A DNA stretch of 64,000 nt from Pseudomonadota bacterium (GTDB lineage: Bacteria; Desulfobacterota; Binatia; Binatales; Binataceae). The stretch is taken from positions 248,001 through 312,000 of the forward strand of contig JAJPKA010000002.1 in assembly GCA_021323945.1 (NCBI GenBank). The letters are read 5' to 3'. The position numbers and the translations under genes are program-made. The first letter of the stretch is position 1, and each line of letters opens with the position of its first letter. Shown here piece after piece: positions 1-8,125 of the stretch. The notes under the pieces are model-generated. The model worked only from the letters and a program-made list of their open reading frames with translations. It ran no database searches and was not told the origin of the DNA.

Positions 1-1
1 G

Positions 2-769
2 CGAAAAATTGTTCTCGGCATCATCGCTCAACGCCGGAGAGAAGGCCGCGATTACGGGGATCTGTTGTCGATGCTGCTCGAGGCTCGTGACGAAAGCGGC
101 GAAGGCATGAGCGATGAACAATTGCGCGATGAGGTTCTGACTCTGATTCTCGCAGGACATGAAACAACGGCGACCGCGCTTTCCTGGACCTGGTATTTAC
201 TTTCACAGAACCCGGAGGCCGAACATAAGTTGCATCGCGAAGTTGATGAAGTTCTGGGCGGACGCGAGCCCTCGATTTCCGACTTGCCGAATCTCAAGTA
301 CACAGCGATGGTAATCGATGAGGCTATGCGCTTATATCCGCCGGTGTGGGCTATTGGACGGGCTGCCGTTGGCCACGACGAGGTGATGGGTTACCGCATA
401 CGAAAAGGGACCAACCTGCTGCTGAGCCAATGGCTCGTTCACCGGCACCCTAGTTTCTGGGATGAACCTGACCGGTTTAAGCCTGAGCGTTTCGCCGAAG
501 GAGGTGATTCCAAGCGGCCGCGTTACGCCTTCTTTCCATTTGGCGGTGGACCTCGTTTGTGCATCGGCAACCTGTTCGCGCTGACCGAAGCCCAAATTGT
601 GCTCGCGACGGTCGCACAAAAATACCGCTTACGAGTAGTTGCCGGTCACCCAGTTGAGCCGCAACCGTTGGTCACTTTGCGGCCGCGTTACGGTATCAAA
701 GTGACTCTGGAGCCGCGAACCAGGATAGGCGGTTCTCATTTTAATGCCAGCTGGTACAGCCGGCATTAA
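2..769 (+). CDS. Cytochrome P450, C-terminal part (5' end outside window)
   Basis: The reading frame is open from base 2, so the gene begins upstream and about 255 C-terminal residues are visible. The P450 signatures appear in order: the I-helix oxygen-activation motif AGHETT (about bases 152-169), the K-helix ExxR in DEAMRLYPP, and the heme-binding loop [12 protein letters not shown], whose axial Cys codon is at 560-562. It is a heme monooxygenase that needs an electron-transfer partner, and none is encoded nearby. Substrate is unknown. The neighbouring CoA-transferases suggest catabolism of hydrophobic or organic acid compounds, but this is inference. Confidence 0.95.
   Translation, partial: RKIVLGIIAQRRREGRDYGDLLSMLLEARDESGEGMSDEQLRDEVLTLILAGHETTATALSWTWYLLSQNPEAEHKLHREVDEVLGGREPSISDLPNLKYTAMVIDEAMRLYPPVWAIGRAAVGHDEVMGYRIRKGTNLLLSQWLVHRHPSFWDEPDRFKPERFAEGGDSKRPRYAFFPFGGGPRLCIGNLFALTEAQIVLATVAQKYRLRVVAGHPVEPQPLVTLRPRYGIKVTLEPRTRIGGSHFNASWYSRH
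743..767 (+). other. Stem-loop overlapping the P450 stop codon
   Basis: An 11-bp inverted repeat (AATGCCAGCTG / CAGCCGGCATT, one A-C mismatch, 3-nt loop) ends inside the stop codon. No T-run follows, so it is not a clear intrinsic terminator. It could protect the 3' end or assist termination. Confidence 0.4.
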
Positions 770-801
770 GGCTCCTCGGCGGTGTCGATCAAATCAGAAA
801 C

Positions 802-1251
802 CTATGCAGGAGCGGCAGCCTTGGGCACCTTCGCACGGTTTTTAGCATGACGCGTGCGGGGCGTGATTTTGAGTCGTATGCGGGACGCCGAGCAGGCGCG
901 GCGCTCGGCAGAGACCGCGTGTTTCCACTCGATGATGCGGCGGCGTAGCAAATCGGCATTGATCCCCAGAGCGTCACACACGGTAACGAAACTAAAGCCA
1001 CCGGAGTTCGTCTGGTCAGCGAGAATCCAACGCTCTGCATCGACAAACAAGCGCCGAGGACGGCTTGATTTTGACAGCGCCCCCTTCTGATAAACGTTCA
1101 GTGCGTCGGTAAGTAAGGCAAGCATCAGTCGCTGTTCGCCCGATAATCCGTAGCCACTCGAAATGTCACAGTATTGGCAGGGAAGGATAAAGTCCGACTC
1201 GGTTCCAGAGGTAACCGGTGCGCGTGAAACGGCGCAAAGTCTAGAACTCAT
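802..1251 (-). CDS. Conserved protein of unknown function (149 aa)
   Basis: The central part (about residues 38-112) reads like a small helical family that I associate with Deltaproteobacteria-like genomes: SGEQRLMLALLTDAL, then an LFVDAERWI segment, then SFVTVCDALGINADLLRRRI. The last segment resembles a helix-turn-helix-like helical pair. The C-terminus (about 115-149) is very basic (many Arg/Lys and a KAAAPA tail), which would suit nucleic-acid binding. ATG at 1251 follows GGGGGA. The gene faces the P450 tail-to-tail. I cannot assign a function; a DNA-binding regulator is a guess. Confidence 0.65.
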   Translation of the reverse strand: MSSRLCAVSRAPVTSGTESDFILPCQYCDISSGYGLSGEQRLMLALLTDALNVYQKGALSKSSRPRRLFVDAERWILADQTNSGGFSFVTVCDALGINADLLRRRIIEWKHAVSAERRACSASRIRLKITPRTRHAKNRAKVPKAAAPA

Positions 1252-1518
1252 ATGTCCCCCAGTGAGGCCAACCTGACGCGTCGCTATCCGGCACGGTCAG
1301 GCCGAACTTAAAACAATCGGCAATAGGAATTGGTTCCCTTCCAGATCGAAAGGGCCAGCTGTGCATTAGCGTCGCGGTCAAGCCTCCCGCGAGGAGTGAC
1401 CCGCTCGAAAACACGTCTCTCTAAGCAGGTCTCTCACGGGCCGGACCTCGGCGGGTCGCTAGGATCGTGTCCGAAGATGGTCGGCCACTGGCAGACTAAC
1501 GGCGGTAGTTCTCCAAAA

Positions 1519-2745
1519 TCACCGGGGTTCGCTGTGCAACACACCCTCCCGTTCGAGACGACTTATGCGCTCGGAATCATAACCGAGGTAGTCACGCAGT
1601 ATCTTCGTATTATGTTCGCCGAGGAGGGGTGCCTCCAGTTCAAGCCGTTTTGGAAAGGCGGAAAAGCGCAAGGGAAAACCTGGTATCTCAAAATCGCCCA
1701 GCAGCCGGTCATGAACTTTCTGAACCGTCTCTCGCTCCCGGAGATGGGGGTGATTCATTGCTTGTTCGACACTCAGAATTGGAGCCGAAGGAATGCGGGC
1801 TTGCCGCAGGATCTCCACTGCGGTCTGATTATTTGGTAGCTGATTTAACCAACTCTCGATGATCTCGATTACTTGGGGTCTGTTCCGCAGCCGGGATGCA
1901 TTGTCGGCGAAGCGAGGATCCGTACCCAGTTCAGGCTTTCCGATAATCTCACAGAATTTGATCCAGTGGTGGTCGAGCCAGGCAAAGACGAACAGATAGC
2001 CGTCGCGCCCCTTGAAAATGCCTGCCGGGCACAAGGCAGCGTAATGCTGGCCGGTCCGCTGGGGCCGCATGGTACCACCGCTGGCACTCACCATCTCGAC
2101 GTTCAAATCGTGGTAATGGAAATAAGCGTCCAGCAGCGAGATGTCGAGGTACTGTCCCTGGCCAGTACGAGTCCGATGGAGCAGCGCGCAGGCTATTGCC
2201 GCCAGAGCATGCACCCCGGTGGAAACGTCACCCACAGCCAACATCGGAGGGTAATGGGGACCGCCCTCTTCACCGCTGAGCCAAGTCACGCCCGCATACG
2301 CCTGGCCGATGTAGTCGTAGCCGGGATCATTCGCCAAGGGTCCGCTTTGGCCAAAGGTCGACACTGAGCACATGATAATGCTGGGATTGAGCTCCCGCAC
2401 TTTGTCATAGCTGAAACCCAGCCGTCCGATTACACCGGGGGCGAAGTTTTCGACGAGGACGTCCACGCGGGTCACCAATTCGCGCAAAATCGCTTTGGCT
2501 GGCTCTGCGCGCACGTCGAGGCAGAGACTCATTTTGCCGCGGTTCTGCTGAACAAAGTATCCGCTGCGTCCGTTCTTCACGAAGGGGACCCCTCGACAAC
2601 GGTCGCCATCGGGCGCAAATTCCACCTTGATTACCTCAGCCCCCATCTCCGCCATCAGCTTGCTTACCGTGGGTCCCGCGACGAACTGCGTAAAATCGAG
2701 CACCTTGAAACCGTCGAGGACGTGTCGGGGCTGACCCTGCATCAT
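1519..2745 (-). CDS. CaiB/BaiF family CoA-transferase (copy 1)
   Basis: Class III CoA-transferase of 408 aa, the usual length. These enzymes move CoA between carboxylic acids through an aspartyl-CoA intermediate. The N-terminal family block VLDFTQFVAGPT (about residues 15-26), VENFAPGVIGRLGFSY and the GDVSTGVHA block are clear; the Asp of GDVSTG matches the position of the catalytic Asp of formyl-CoA transferase. ATG at 2745 has GGAGG about 10 nt upstream. It most resembles copy 5 (44599-45819), sharing the NGRSGYFVQQNRGK-type segment. The acid it activates cannot be read from sequence. Confidence 0.93.
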   Translation of the reverse strand: MMQGQPRHVLDGFKVLDFTQFVAGPTVSKLMAEMGAEVIKVEFAPDGDRCRGVPFVKNGRSGYFVQQNRGKMSLCLDVRAEPAKAILRELVTRVDVLVENFAPGVIGRLGFSYDKVRELNPSIIMCSVSTFGQSGPLANDPGYDYIGQAYAGVTWLSGEEGGPHYPPMLAVGDVSTGVHALAAIACALLHRTRTGQGQYLDISLLDAYFHYHDLNVEMVSASGGTMRPQRTGQHYAALCPAGIFKGRDGYLFVFAWLDHHWIKFCEIIGKPELGTDPRFADNASRLRNRPQVIEIIESWLNQLPNNQTAVEILRQARIPSAPILSVEQAMNHPHLRERETVQKVHDRLLGDFEIPGFPLRFSAFPKRLELEAPLLGEHNTKILRDYLGYDSERISRLEREGVLHSEPR

Positions 2746-2954
2746 CAGAATGAACCTCCCGCAGCTAAGCAGAACTTTTCAGTTGTCTTTGTTCGGTAAT
2801 ACTCCTGTAGCAATCGAACCGCCCAGGCTGCAAATTGTCCGGGTTCTTAAGCCAACGTGACCTGGGATTCAACCCCCAGAGCCCGCGGTCACAACACGGC
2901 TCTGCCGCGCGCCCGGTATAATCAGCGATCGGTGCCCGATGCAGGCCGGTCAGT

Positions 2955-3860
2955 TCAGAGCGAATATGTCGCTCGCTCAAGCCCGAGACGATACCGCGCT
3001 GCGTCGATCAGGTTTTGCATCAATGCCACAACCGTTGCCGGTCCGGTACCTCCCGGATTCGGGGTAATCCACCCAGCCACGTGCTGGACGGCTGCGAAGT
3101 CGACATCACCGACGAATCTGCCATCAGCCAAGCGTCGGAACCCGACGTCAACCACGCAAGCACCAGGCTTTACCATCGCGGTCGTAATCAGGTACTCATG
3201 GCCGGCGGGGACGGATCCCGCGCACGAGATGAGGATATCAGCGCGCCGGCAAACCTTGGGGAGCTCGCGTGTATGGCGATGACAACAGGTGACAGTCGCG
3301 TTCCGCAGCTGGCTGTTAAGGATTAGTGATAGTGGTTTGCCGGCGATATCACTGCGCCCGATAACCACCACTTCGGAGCCGTCCACAGGCACCCGGTAAT
3401 GGTCGAGAAGAGCCAACACACCGCGTGGCGTGCATGGGATAAACCGTGCCGTTCCACGACGGTAAATATCTGCAATGTTGGCCGCGCCCACTGCGTCTAC
3501 ATCCTTTTCGGGCGCGATCACGTCAAAAAGTTCGAGCGCATCAACGTTCTGAGGCAGCGGAAGTTGAATCAAAATACCGGTGACCCTTGGGTCCGCATTC
3601 AACTGACGGATCTCCTCGACCAAACGCTCGGTCGTGGCCTCTTGCGGTGTGAGCGTGAGCAGGGTGGTGTGAAAGCCGAGTTCCTGGGCGAAGCGTCGCT
3701 TATTGCGCACGTATTGGCGTGAGGCCGGATCATCGCCAACCTGTACAGCGGCCAAGGTCGGCTGATAATGGTATTTTTCCCGCAATTCATCCGCGTAACG
3801 ACGCAATTCCGGCCTTAGGTGATCGCTCAACTTTCGGCCATCCATAATTATTGCTGACAT
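2955..3860 (-). CDS. folD: Bifunctional methylenetetrahydrofolate dehydrogenase / cyclohydrolase
   Basis: FolD interconverts 5,10-methylene- and 10-formyl-tetrahydrofolate with NADP(H) in the cytosol. The protein is 301 aa from ATG 3860; the frame stays open 19 codons further but that stretch does not match the family. Visible motifs are Y50 and K54 (substrate Tyr and catalytic Lys region), GILIQLPLP, PCTPRGV, the nucleotide loop VVVIGRSDIAGKPLS and the C-terminal TPNPGGTGPAT (Asn in place of the more usual Val). It is divergent from gcvT, so both one-carbon genes flank a common 240-bp promoter region. Confidence 0.96.
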   Translation of the reverse strand: MSAIIMDGRKLSDHLRPELRRYADELREKYHYQPTLAAVQVGDDPASRQYVRNKRRFAQELGFHTTLLTLTPQEATTERLVEEIRQLNADPRVTGILIQLPLPQNVDALELFDVIAPEKDVDAVGAANIADIYRRGTARFIPCTPRGVLALLDHYRVPVDGSEVVVIGRSDIAGKPLSLILNSQLRNATVTCCHRHTRELPKVCRRADILISCAGSVPAGHEYLITTAMVKPGACVVDVGFRRLADGRFVGDVDFAAVQHVAGWITPNPGGTGPATVVALMQNLIDAARYRLGLERATYSL

Positions 3861-4101
3861 GCAATTTCGACGCTCTTTCAACGCTAGTGATGCTGGTCCG
3901 AGCTTACACCACGACAACGCATTGCGCCGGCGCTAGCAGTTGCGGGATGTCAGCCCCATTTGCAGATCTTTAGCCGGATTGGCCCTGCCGCTTGAAGCTT
4001 CCCCCAAGTAGATTGTAGACGCAAAACGCGCCCGACTGTATCAAGCACCAGTTTCGGCCCGCGGTTTCGCCGATGTGTGGTGGCTCGCTAAACTAGGCAG
4101 C
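3861..4101. promoter_or_regulatory. Divergent intergenic region between folD and gcvT
   Basis: About 240 bp between two divergent genes must hold both promoters. I looked for a glycine or other folate-related riboswitch fold ahead of gcvT and found no recognisable conserved core. No clear -35/-10 pair stands out. Confidence 0.3.
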
Positions 4102-5205
4102 GTGTCAAAAAGGGTCAAGCGTACTCCGCTCTATGCGTTGCACCGTGCGTTGGGCGCCAGGATGACTGAATTCGGCGGCTTCGAAATGCCACTCAGCTAC
4201 AGTGGCATAATCGAGGAACATCGCGCGGTGCGGCAAGCCGCCGGAATTTTCGACCTCAGTCATATGGGAGAACTCGAGTTGCGAGGAGATGCGGCTCTGG
4301 GTGTCCTTGAATATACGCTGACTAATTCGGCGAGACGTCTCGCCGATGGCCAAGCGCAATATACGCTTCTTTGTGCGGACGACGGTGGCACGCTGGACGA
4401 CCTAATCCTGTACAGGCTGGGACGGGACCGCTATCTGCTCTGTGTTAACGCTGACAATATAGCGATCGACCGCGAATGGCTTTTGCCATACTGTCGCCGC
4501 TTCGGTGTTGAACTCGTCGACCTTAGCGAGGAGCTTGGTTTGGTTGCTATCCAGGGTCCCAAAGCGGCAACGATCCTGTCCAGGCTATCGCCGATCAGGC
4601 CGGGTGAAATCGGCCGGTTCCATGCTCAGAGTTGCCAGCTCGCCGGATATTCCTGCATCGCTGCGCGCACCGGTTATACAGGCGAAGACGGCTTTGAGAT
4701 CTTCGTGGCAGCCACACACTCAGCGACAATATTTGATGCGTTGCTACAGGCCGGTCGGGATGAAGGGCTGCTACCATGTGGACTGGGCGCACGCGATACA
4801 TTGCGACTGGAAGCCGGACTGCCACTTTACGGTCACGAACTGAGCCGCGCCATTTCACCGCTTGAAGCCGGTTTGGGGGCGTTCGTTAAATTCGGGCGCG
4901 GATTTATCGGCGAGTCCGCCCTCGCCGCGCAAAGAGACCACGGTCCAAGTCGGCGCCTGATCGGGCTCGAGACCGCTGATGGCAGAACGATCCCGCGTCA
5001 GGGGTATCGCATCTTTCAAGACGATAGTGAGGTTGGCGTCATAACCAGCGGCAGCTTCGCTCCAAGTTTCAATCGGCCGCTGGCAATGGGCCTGGTCCAG
5101 AGTCGCGCAAACACTGAATCGGGCGCGCCAATCTCGGTCGAGGTCCGGCGGCGGATGGCTCCGGCGAAGATTGTTCCTCTGCCCTTCTATCGGCGGTCGC
5201 ACTGA
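4102..5205 (+). CDS. gcvT: Aminomethyltransferase (glycine cleavage T protein)
   Basis: GcvT transfers the aminomethyl carbon of glycine to tetrahydrofolate, releasing ammonia. The start is placed at GTG 4102, giving 367 aa (E. coli 364) and the family N-terminus KRTPLYALHRALGARM; a GTG nine codons upstream is possible. Family blocks include EFGGFEMPLSYSGI, EHRAVRQAAGIFDLSHMGE, AIQGPKA, ARTGYTGEDGFEIF, GARDTLRLEAGLPLYGHEL and the C-terminal barrel. The rest of the glycine cleavage system (gcvH, gcvP) is not in this window, and the next gene is on the other strand. Confidence 0.95.
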   Translation: MSKRVKRTPLYALHRALGARMTEFGGFEMPLSYSGIIEEHRAVRQAAGIFDLSHMGELELRGDAALGVLEYTLTNSARRLADGQAQYTLLCADDGGTLDDLILYRLGRDRYLLCVNADNIAIDREWLLPYCRRFGVELVDLSEELGLVAIQGPKAATILSRLSPIRPGEIGRFHAQSCQLAGYSCIAARTGYTGEDGFEIFVAATHSATIFDALLQAGRDEGLLPCGLGARDTLRLEAGLPLYGHELSRAISPLEAGLGAFVKFGRGFIGESALAAQRDHGPSRRLIGLETADGRTIPRQGYRIFQDDSEVGVITSGSFAPSFNRPLAMGLVQSRANTESGAPISVEVRRRMAPAKIVPLPFYRRSH

Positions 5206-5270
5206 CTGCTAAAGGCCGTGCCCGTAGGCTGACTGCTATAGCTAATTGTGTTCGGAGTGACATGGCCGGC

Positions 5271-6029
5271 TCATTGCAGATTGGCGGTCAGCGTGCCTTC
5301 CCCCTTCCATTGTGCGGGATCGTGGCCGAAGATTAGCTGTACGCCACTCCTTTCCATGCTCCGAAAGCGTTCGATAACCCGCCGCATTGAATCAAAATCA
5401 TGGGCGAAGGGTGGCAGTATCATCTCTTCGAGCACTTTGCGCATATAGCACGAGTCCGCGGTCAGCAGCAGTTCGCGATCGGCGAGCCGCACTCGCAACG
5501 ATTGATGGCCCGCTGTGTGACCGTACGTCGGAATACACACAATCGACCCATCGCCGAACAGATCGTACTCACCATCGATCAACTGCAGCTGATGACCCAG
5601 GTCAAAATCTGCCCGGTTGTAGCCGTTGCGCTGAGCGATCTCAGGATCCCGGGCAGCCTCCCATTCCCGTCGCTGTAAAATCAATTTCGCATTTGGCAGT
5701 TCGATATTTCCGCCGACGTGATCGAAATGGAGATGAGAGTTGATCACGAAGTCGATCCGTTCGGGATCGATCTGATGAGAACGCAAGCGAGCCCCCAACT
5801 CCTGGCCGGGCAGATAGTGCACCTGAAAAAACTTGGCGAGCTCTCCGATCCGGGTTGGGCTGGTTTGTAGTTCTCGATGTAGTCCCGTGTCAAAGATCAC
5901 CCGTCCCTTGGGATGCTCGATTAGAAAGCTCGGTATCGGTATCTTAATCCGCCCGGGTTGCTTGGCGAGTAAGGAACGTAGCTCGGTCTCGAGCCATCCA
6001 CAGACCATCGGCATTATTCGGACTGTCAT
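5271..6029 (-). CDS. Metallo-beta-lactamase fold hydrolase, N-acyl homoserine lactonase-like
   Basis: 252 aa, the size of AiiA/AttM-type lactonases. The dinuclear metal motif HLHFDH is at residues 99-104, with further likely metal ligands H171 (PTYGHTAGH), D192 (LLTADSCY) and H236 (IFGHDPA). The N-terminus lacks a signal peptide, so the enzyme is cytosolic. It lies between gcvT and a CoA-transferase. Family members hydrolyse acyl-homoserine lactones or other lactones. Given the catabolic neighbours, an aliphatic or aromatic lactone is as likely a substrate as a quorum signal. Confidence 0.82.
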   Translation of the reverse strand: MTVRIMPMVCGWLETELRSLLAKQPGRIKIPIPSFLIEHPKGRVIFDTGLHRELQTSPTRIGELAKFFQVHYLPGQELGARLRSHQIDPERIDFVINSHLHFDHVGGNIELPNAKLILQRREWEAARDPEIAQRNGYNRADFDLGHQLQLIDGEYDLFGDGSIVCIPTYGHTAGHQSLRVRLADRELLLTADSCYMRKVLEEMILPPFAHDFDSMRRVIERFRSMERSGVQLIFGHDPAQWKGEGTLTANLQ

Positions 6030-6101
6030 GCTTTCCTCGTCGGTCTTTGCGTGGCCTACCGGCCACCCTTGCCTCTGCTGTCGTTGACCGGCTGTTAAGC
6101 A

Positions 6102-7364
6102 CTAGTTCTCAACAGGGTTCGGCCCCAGGGTCGGGTCGCGCACCAGGACACCGTTGCGATAGAGTTCGCGAATCTCGCTGTCACTCAGATTCAGGTAGTC
6201 GCGCAGCACTCGTTCGTTGTCCTCACCCAGTCGCGCGGCGCGCAATTCCATACGATCAGGCCAGGCCGAAAACTTGACCGGAATCCCAGGGATCGCCAGA
6301 CGCCCGAGCAGAGGATCCTCGACCCATCTGACAGTCTTCCGCTCGATGAGGTGCGGATGAGCCATCGCCTCATTAACCGTAAGCACTGGAGCGCACGGTA
6401 CACGTTCGCGGTCCAAGGCGGCCAGCGCGTCATCGCGAGTAGGGAAAGTGGCCAACCATTCCTCAATGATTTTGGTCAGTTCGCGGTAATTGGCTGCGCG
6501 AGCGCGGGGCTTGGCGAACCGTGGATCGTCGGCGAGGTCCGGGCGATCCATTGCCCGCAAGACTTGCGGCCATTGGTGAGGGGTGGTCAGGATCGTTATG
6601 TACTGGTTGTCGCGATATCGGTAGATGCCCAAGGGCCCGACGGCCTTCGGTTGGCCGCCTTCACGAGTTGGCCGCACCTTGTCGCCTGCCAGCGCGATCT
6701 TCGGCACATGCTGATCGTGCATGTGAAAGTACGTATCCAGCAATGAACTCTCGAGATACTGACCTTCCCCGGTGCGCTCGCGATGCAACAACGCTGCGCA
6801 AATTCCCATGGCGGCTGCCACGCCGGTTGAAACATCGCCGATCGCCATCGTCGCCATCGCGGGGCCCCGGTCCGGTTCACCCAATCCGTCGGTGATCCCG
6901 GCATATGACTGGCCGATATGGTCGTAGCCGGCCTTGCTCGACAGCGGTCCGGTTTGTCCGGCCATGGAGATCGAGCACATGATGATCCGAGGATTGACCT
7001 TTCGCACGCTTTCATAAGAGAAGCCGAGGCGACCGATCACTCCGGGGGCAAAATTTTCGACCAGCACATCGAACTTTGGTAACATGGCGGTGACCAACTC
7101 GCGGGCGCGGGGTTTCTTCAGATCGATCGCGAAGCTCAACTTGCTATGATTGTGCTGAAAGTAATAGGTGCTTTGGCTGCTATGTTTATAGTCGGGATGG
7201 AGCGGCTTGAAGCCGCCGTCCCTCACGCGATCGCCTTCAGGAGCTAGTTCGAGCTTTACGACTTCGGCACCCATCTCCGCCAGCAGCCGGCCGCAGGTGG
7301 GCCCGGCCACGAATTGGCCGAAATCCAGCACTCGGTAACCTTCGAGCATCCTCGGGCCATTCAT
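6102..7364 (-). CDS. CaiB/BaiF family CoA-transferase (copy 2)
   Basis: 420 aa. Same fold and motifs as copy 1: VLDFGQFVAGPTCGRLLAEMGAEVVK near the N-terminus, VENFAPGVIGRLGFSY, and AIGDVSTGVAA carrying the likely catalytic Asp. ATG 7364 is preceded by GGAGGAA. The STYYFQHNHSKLS segment is shared with copy 3 (34020-35261) rather than with copies 1 and 5, so at least two subtypes exist here. It follows, in the same direction, the 114-aa unknown protein gene (7565-7909) after about 200 bp. Confidence 0.93.
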   Translation of the reverse strand: MNGPRMLEGYRVLDFGQFVAGPTCGRLLAEMGAEVVKLELAPEGDRVRDGGFKPLHPDYKHSSQSTYYFQHNHSKLSFAIDLKKPRARELVTAMLPKFDVLVENFAPGVIGRLGFSYESVRKVNPRIIMCSISMAGQTGPLSSKAGYDHIGQSYAGITDGLGEPDRGPAMATMAIGDVSTGVAAAMGICAALLHRERTGEGQYLESSLLDTYFHMHDQHVPKIALAGDKVRPTREGGQPKAVGPLGIYRYRDNQYITILTTPHQWPQVLRAMDRPDLADDPRFAKPRARAANYRELTKIIEEWLATFPTRDDALAALDRERVPCAPVLTVNEAMAHPHLIERKTVRWVEDPLLGRLAIPGIPVKFSAWPDRMELRAARLGEDNERVLRDYLNLSDSEIRELYRNGVLVRDPTLGPNPVEN

Positions 7365-7564
7365 CAGGAAAATTCCTCCGCCTCAATTTGGGACCGGAAA
7401 GAACCTACAGGATTGCAGTGTTCATCGTCCATGGTCCGAGTTCACTATTCTGGCGGCCAATAGCTGGCGGGGTGAGGTCAGGGTAGGCGAAAGCCGCACT
7501 AAAATGTCCCCAACCCCGCTTCGATTCAGTTTCGTCGCCAGCTCTAAAAGGACCGCATCCGCCG

Positions 7565-7909
7565 CTAGGGGCGCAGCAACCATTCGCTCAGATCAAGCGA
7601 CATGGCTTCCCCGTCGGTCAGGATTAACGACTTGGGCGATCGCCGAAGTTGAACCTTCGAGACTTCCAGATGTCGCGGCAGCACGTAAATCAAGTCGCCC
7701 GCACTGAGCGAGATAATGCGTACGCGCTCGTCGCCATGACGTTCGGCACCTGATATCTCGTAGGGGCTTAGGTGAAACGGGATACCGCGAACTCGAATCG
7801 TGCCCTCGTCGTATTCCTCGATAACTCCGACGAAAAGTCTCGTGTTGTCGTCCTTGAAAAGCTTGCGATCAATTATCAGCACTCGGTCACTGTCGCGCAG
7901 GGCCGGCAT
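7565..7909 (-). CDS. Small conserved protein of unknown function (114 aa)
   Basis: A strong ribosome-binding site (GGAGGAGG) precedes ATG 7909. The protein is rich in beta-strand-like segments (VLIIDRKLF, TRLFVGVIEEYDEGTIRVRG, RVRIISLSAGDLIYVLP), suggesting a small beta-barrel such as an SH3-like or Sm-like fold; that fold is inferred only from the pattern. No signal peptide or membrane segment. Downstream on the same strand is a CoA-transferase. I do not recognise the family. Confidence 0.6.
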   Translation of the reverse strand: MPALRDSDRVLIIDRKLFKDDNTRLFVGVIEEYDEGTIRVRGIPFHLSPYEISGAERHGDERVRIISLSAGDLIYVLPRHLEVSKVQLRRSPKSLILTDGEAMSLDLSEWLLRP

Positions 7910-8125
7910 GGTCCTCCTCCGAGCGCCATGGCGGCGTTCGAGTGACTACGATTGTACGCGGGCGCCGAACCGAAATCGACGTCAGGAGGCAATCGCGTGG
8001 GGACGTCGAGCGGGAATAGCCGCCGCGCGACCTTGCGCCGTCCGGTCGGCTTTACCTTCCGCCCCAAAGCGCCACCCGGTACATTATTTGGTATCGGTCT
8101 TTGATGCAAAGTTGCCCACAGTCAC

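Noticed and set aside
1873-2367. 164-codon plus-strand ORF
   Set aside because: Antisense to the CoA-transferase copy 1, with no recognisable motifs.
2765-2980. tRNA-like arm (GGGGGTTGAATCCC) and a 71-codon minus-strand ORF downstream of folD
   Set aside because: No acceptor, D and anticodon arms can be matched around it, and the T-loop lacks the invariant C; the ORF has no family features and overlaps folD.
3918-4101. Possible glycine riboswitch ahead of gcvT
   Set aside because: No recognisable glycine aptamer core or tandem structure.
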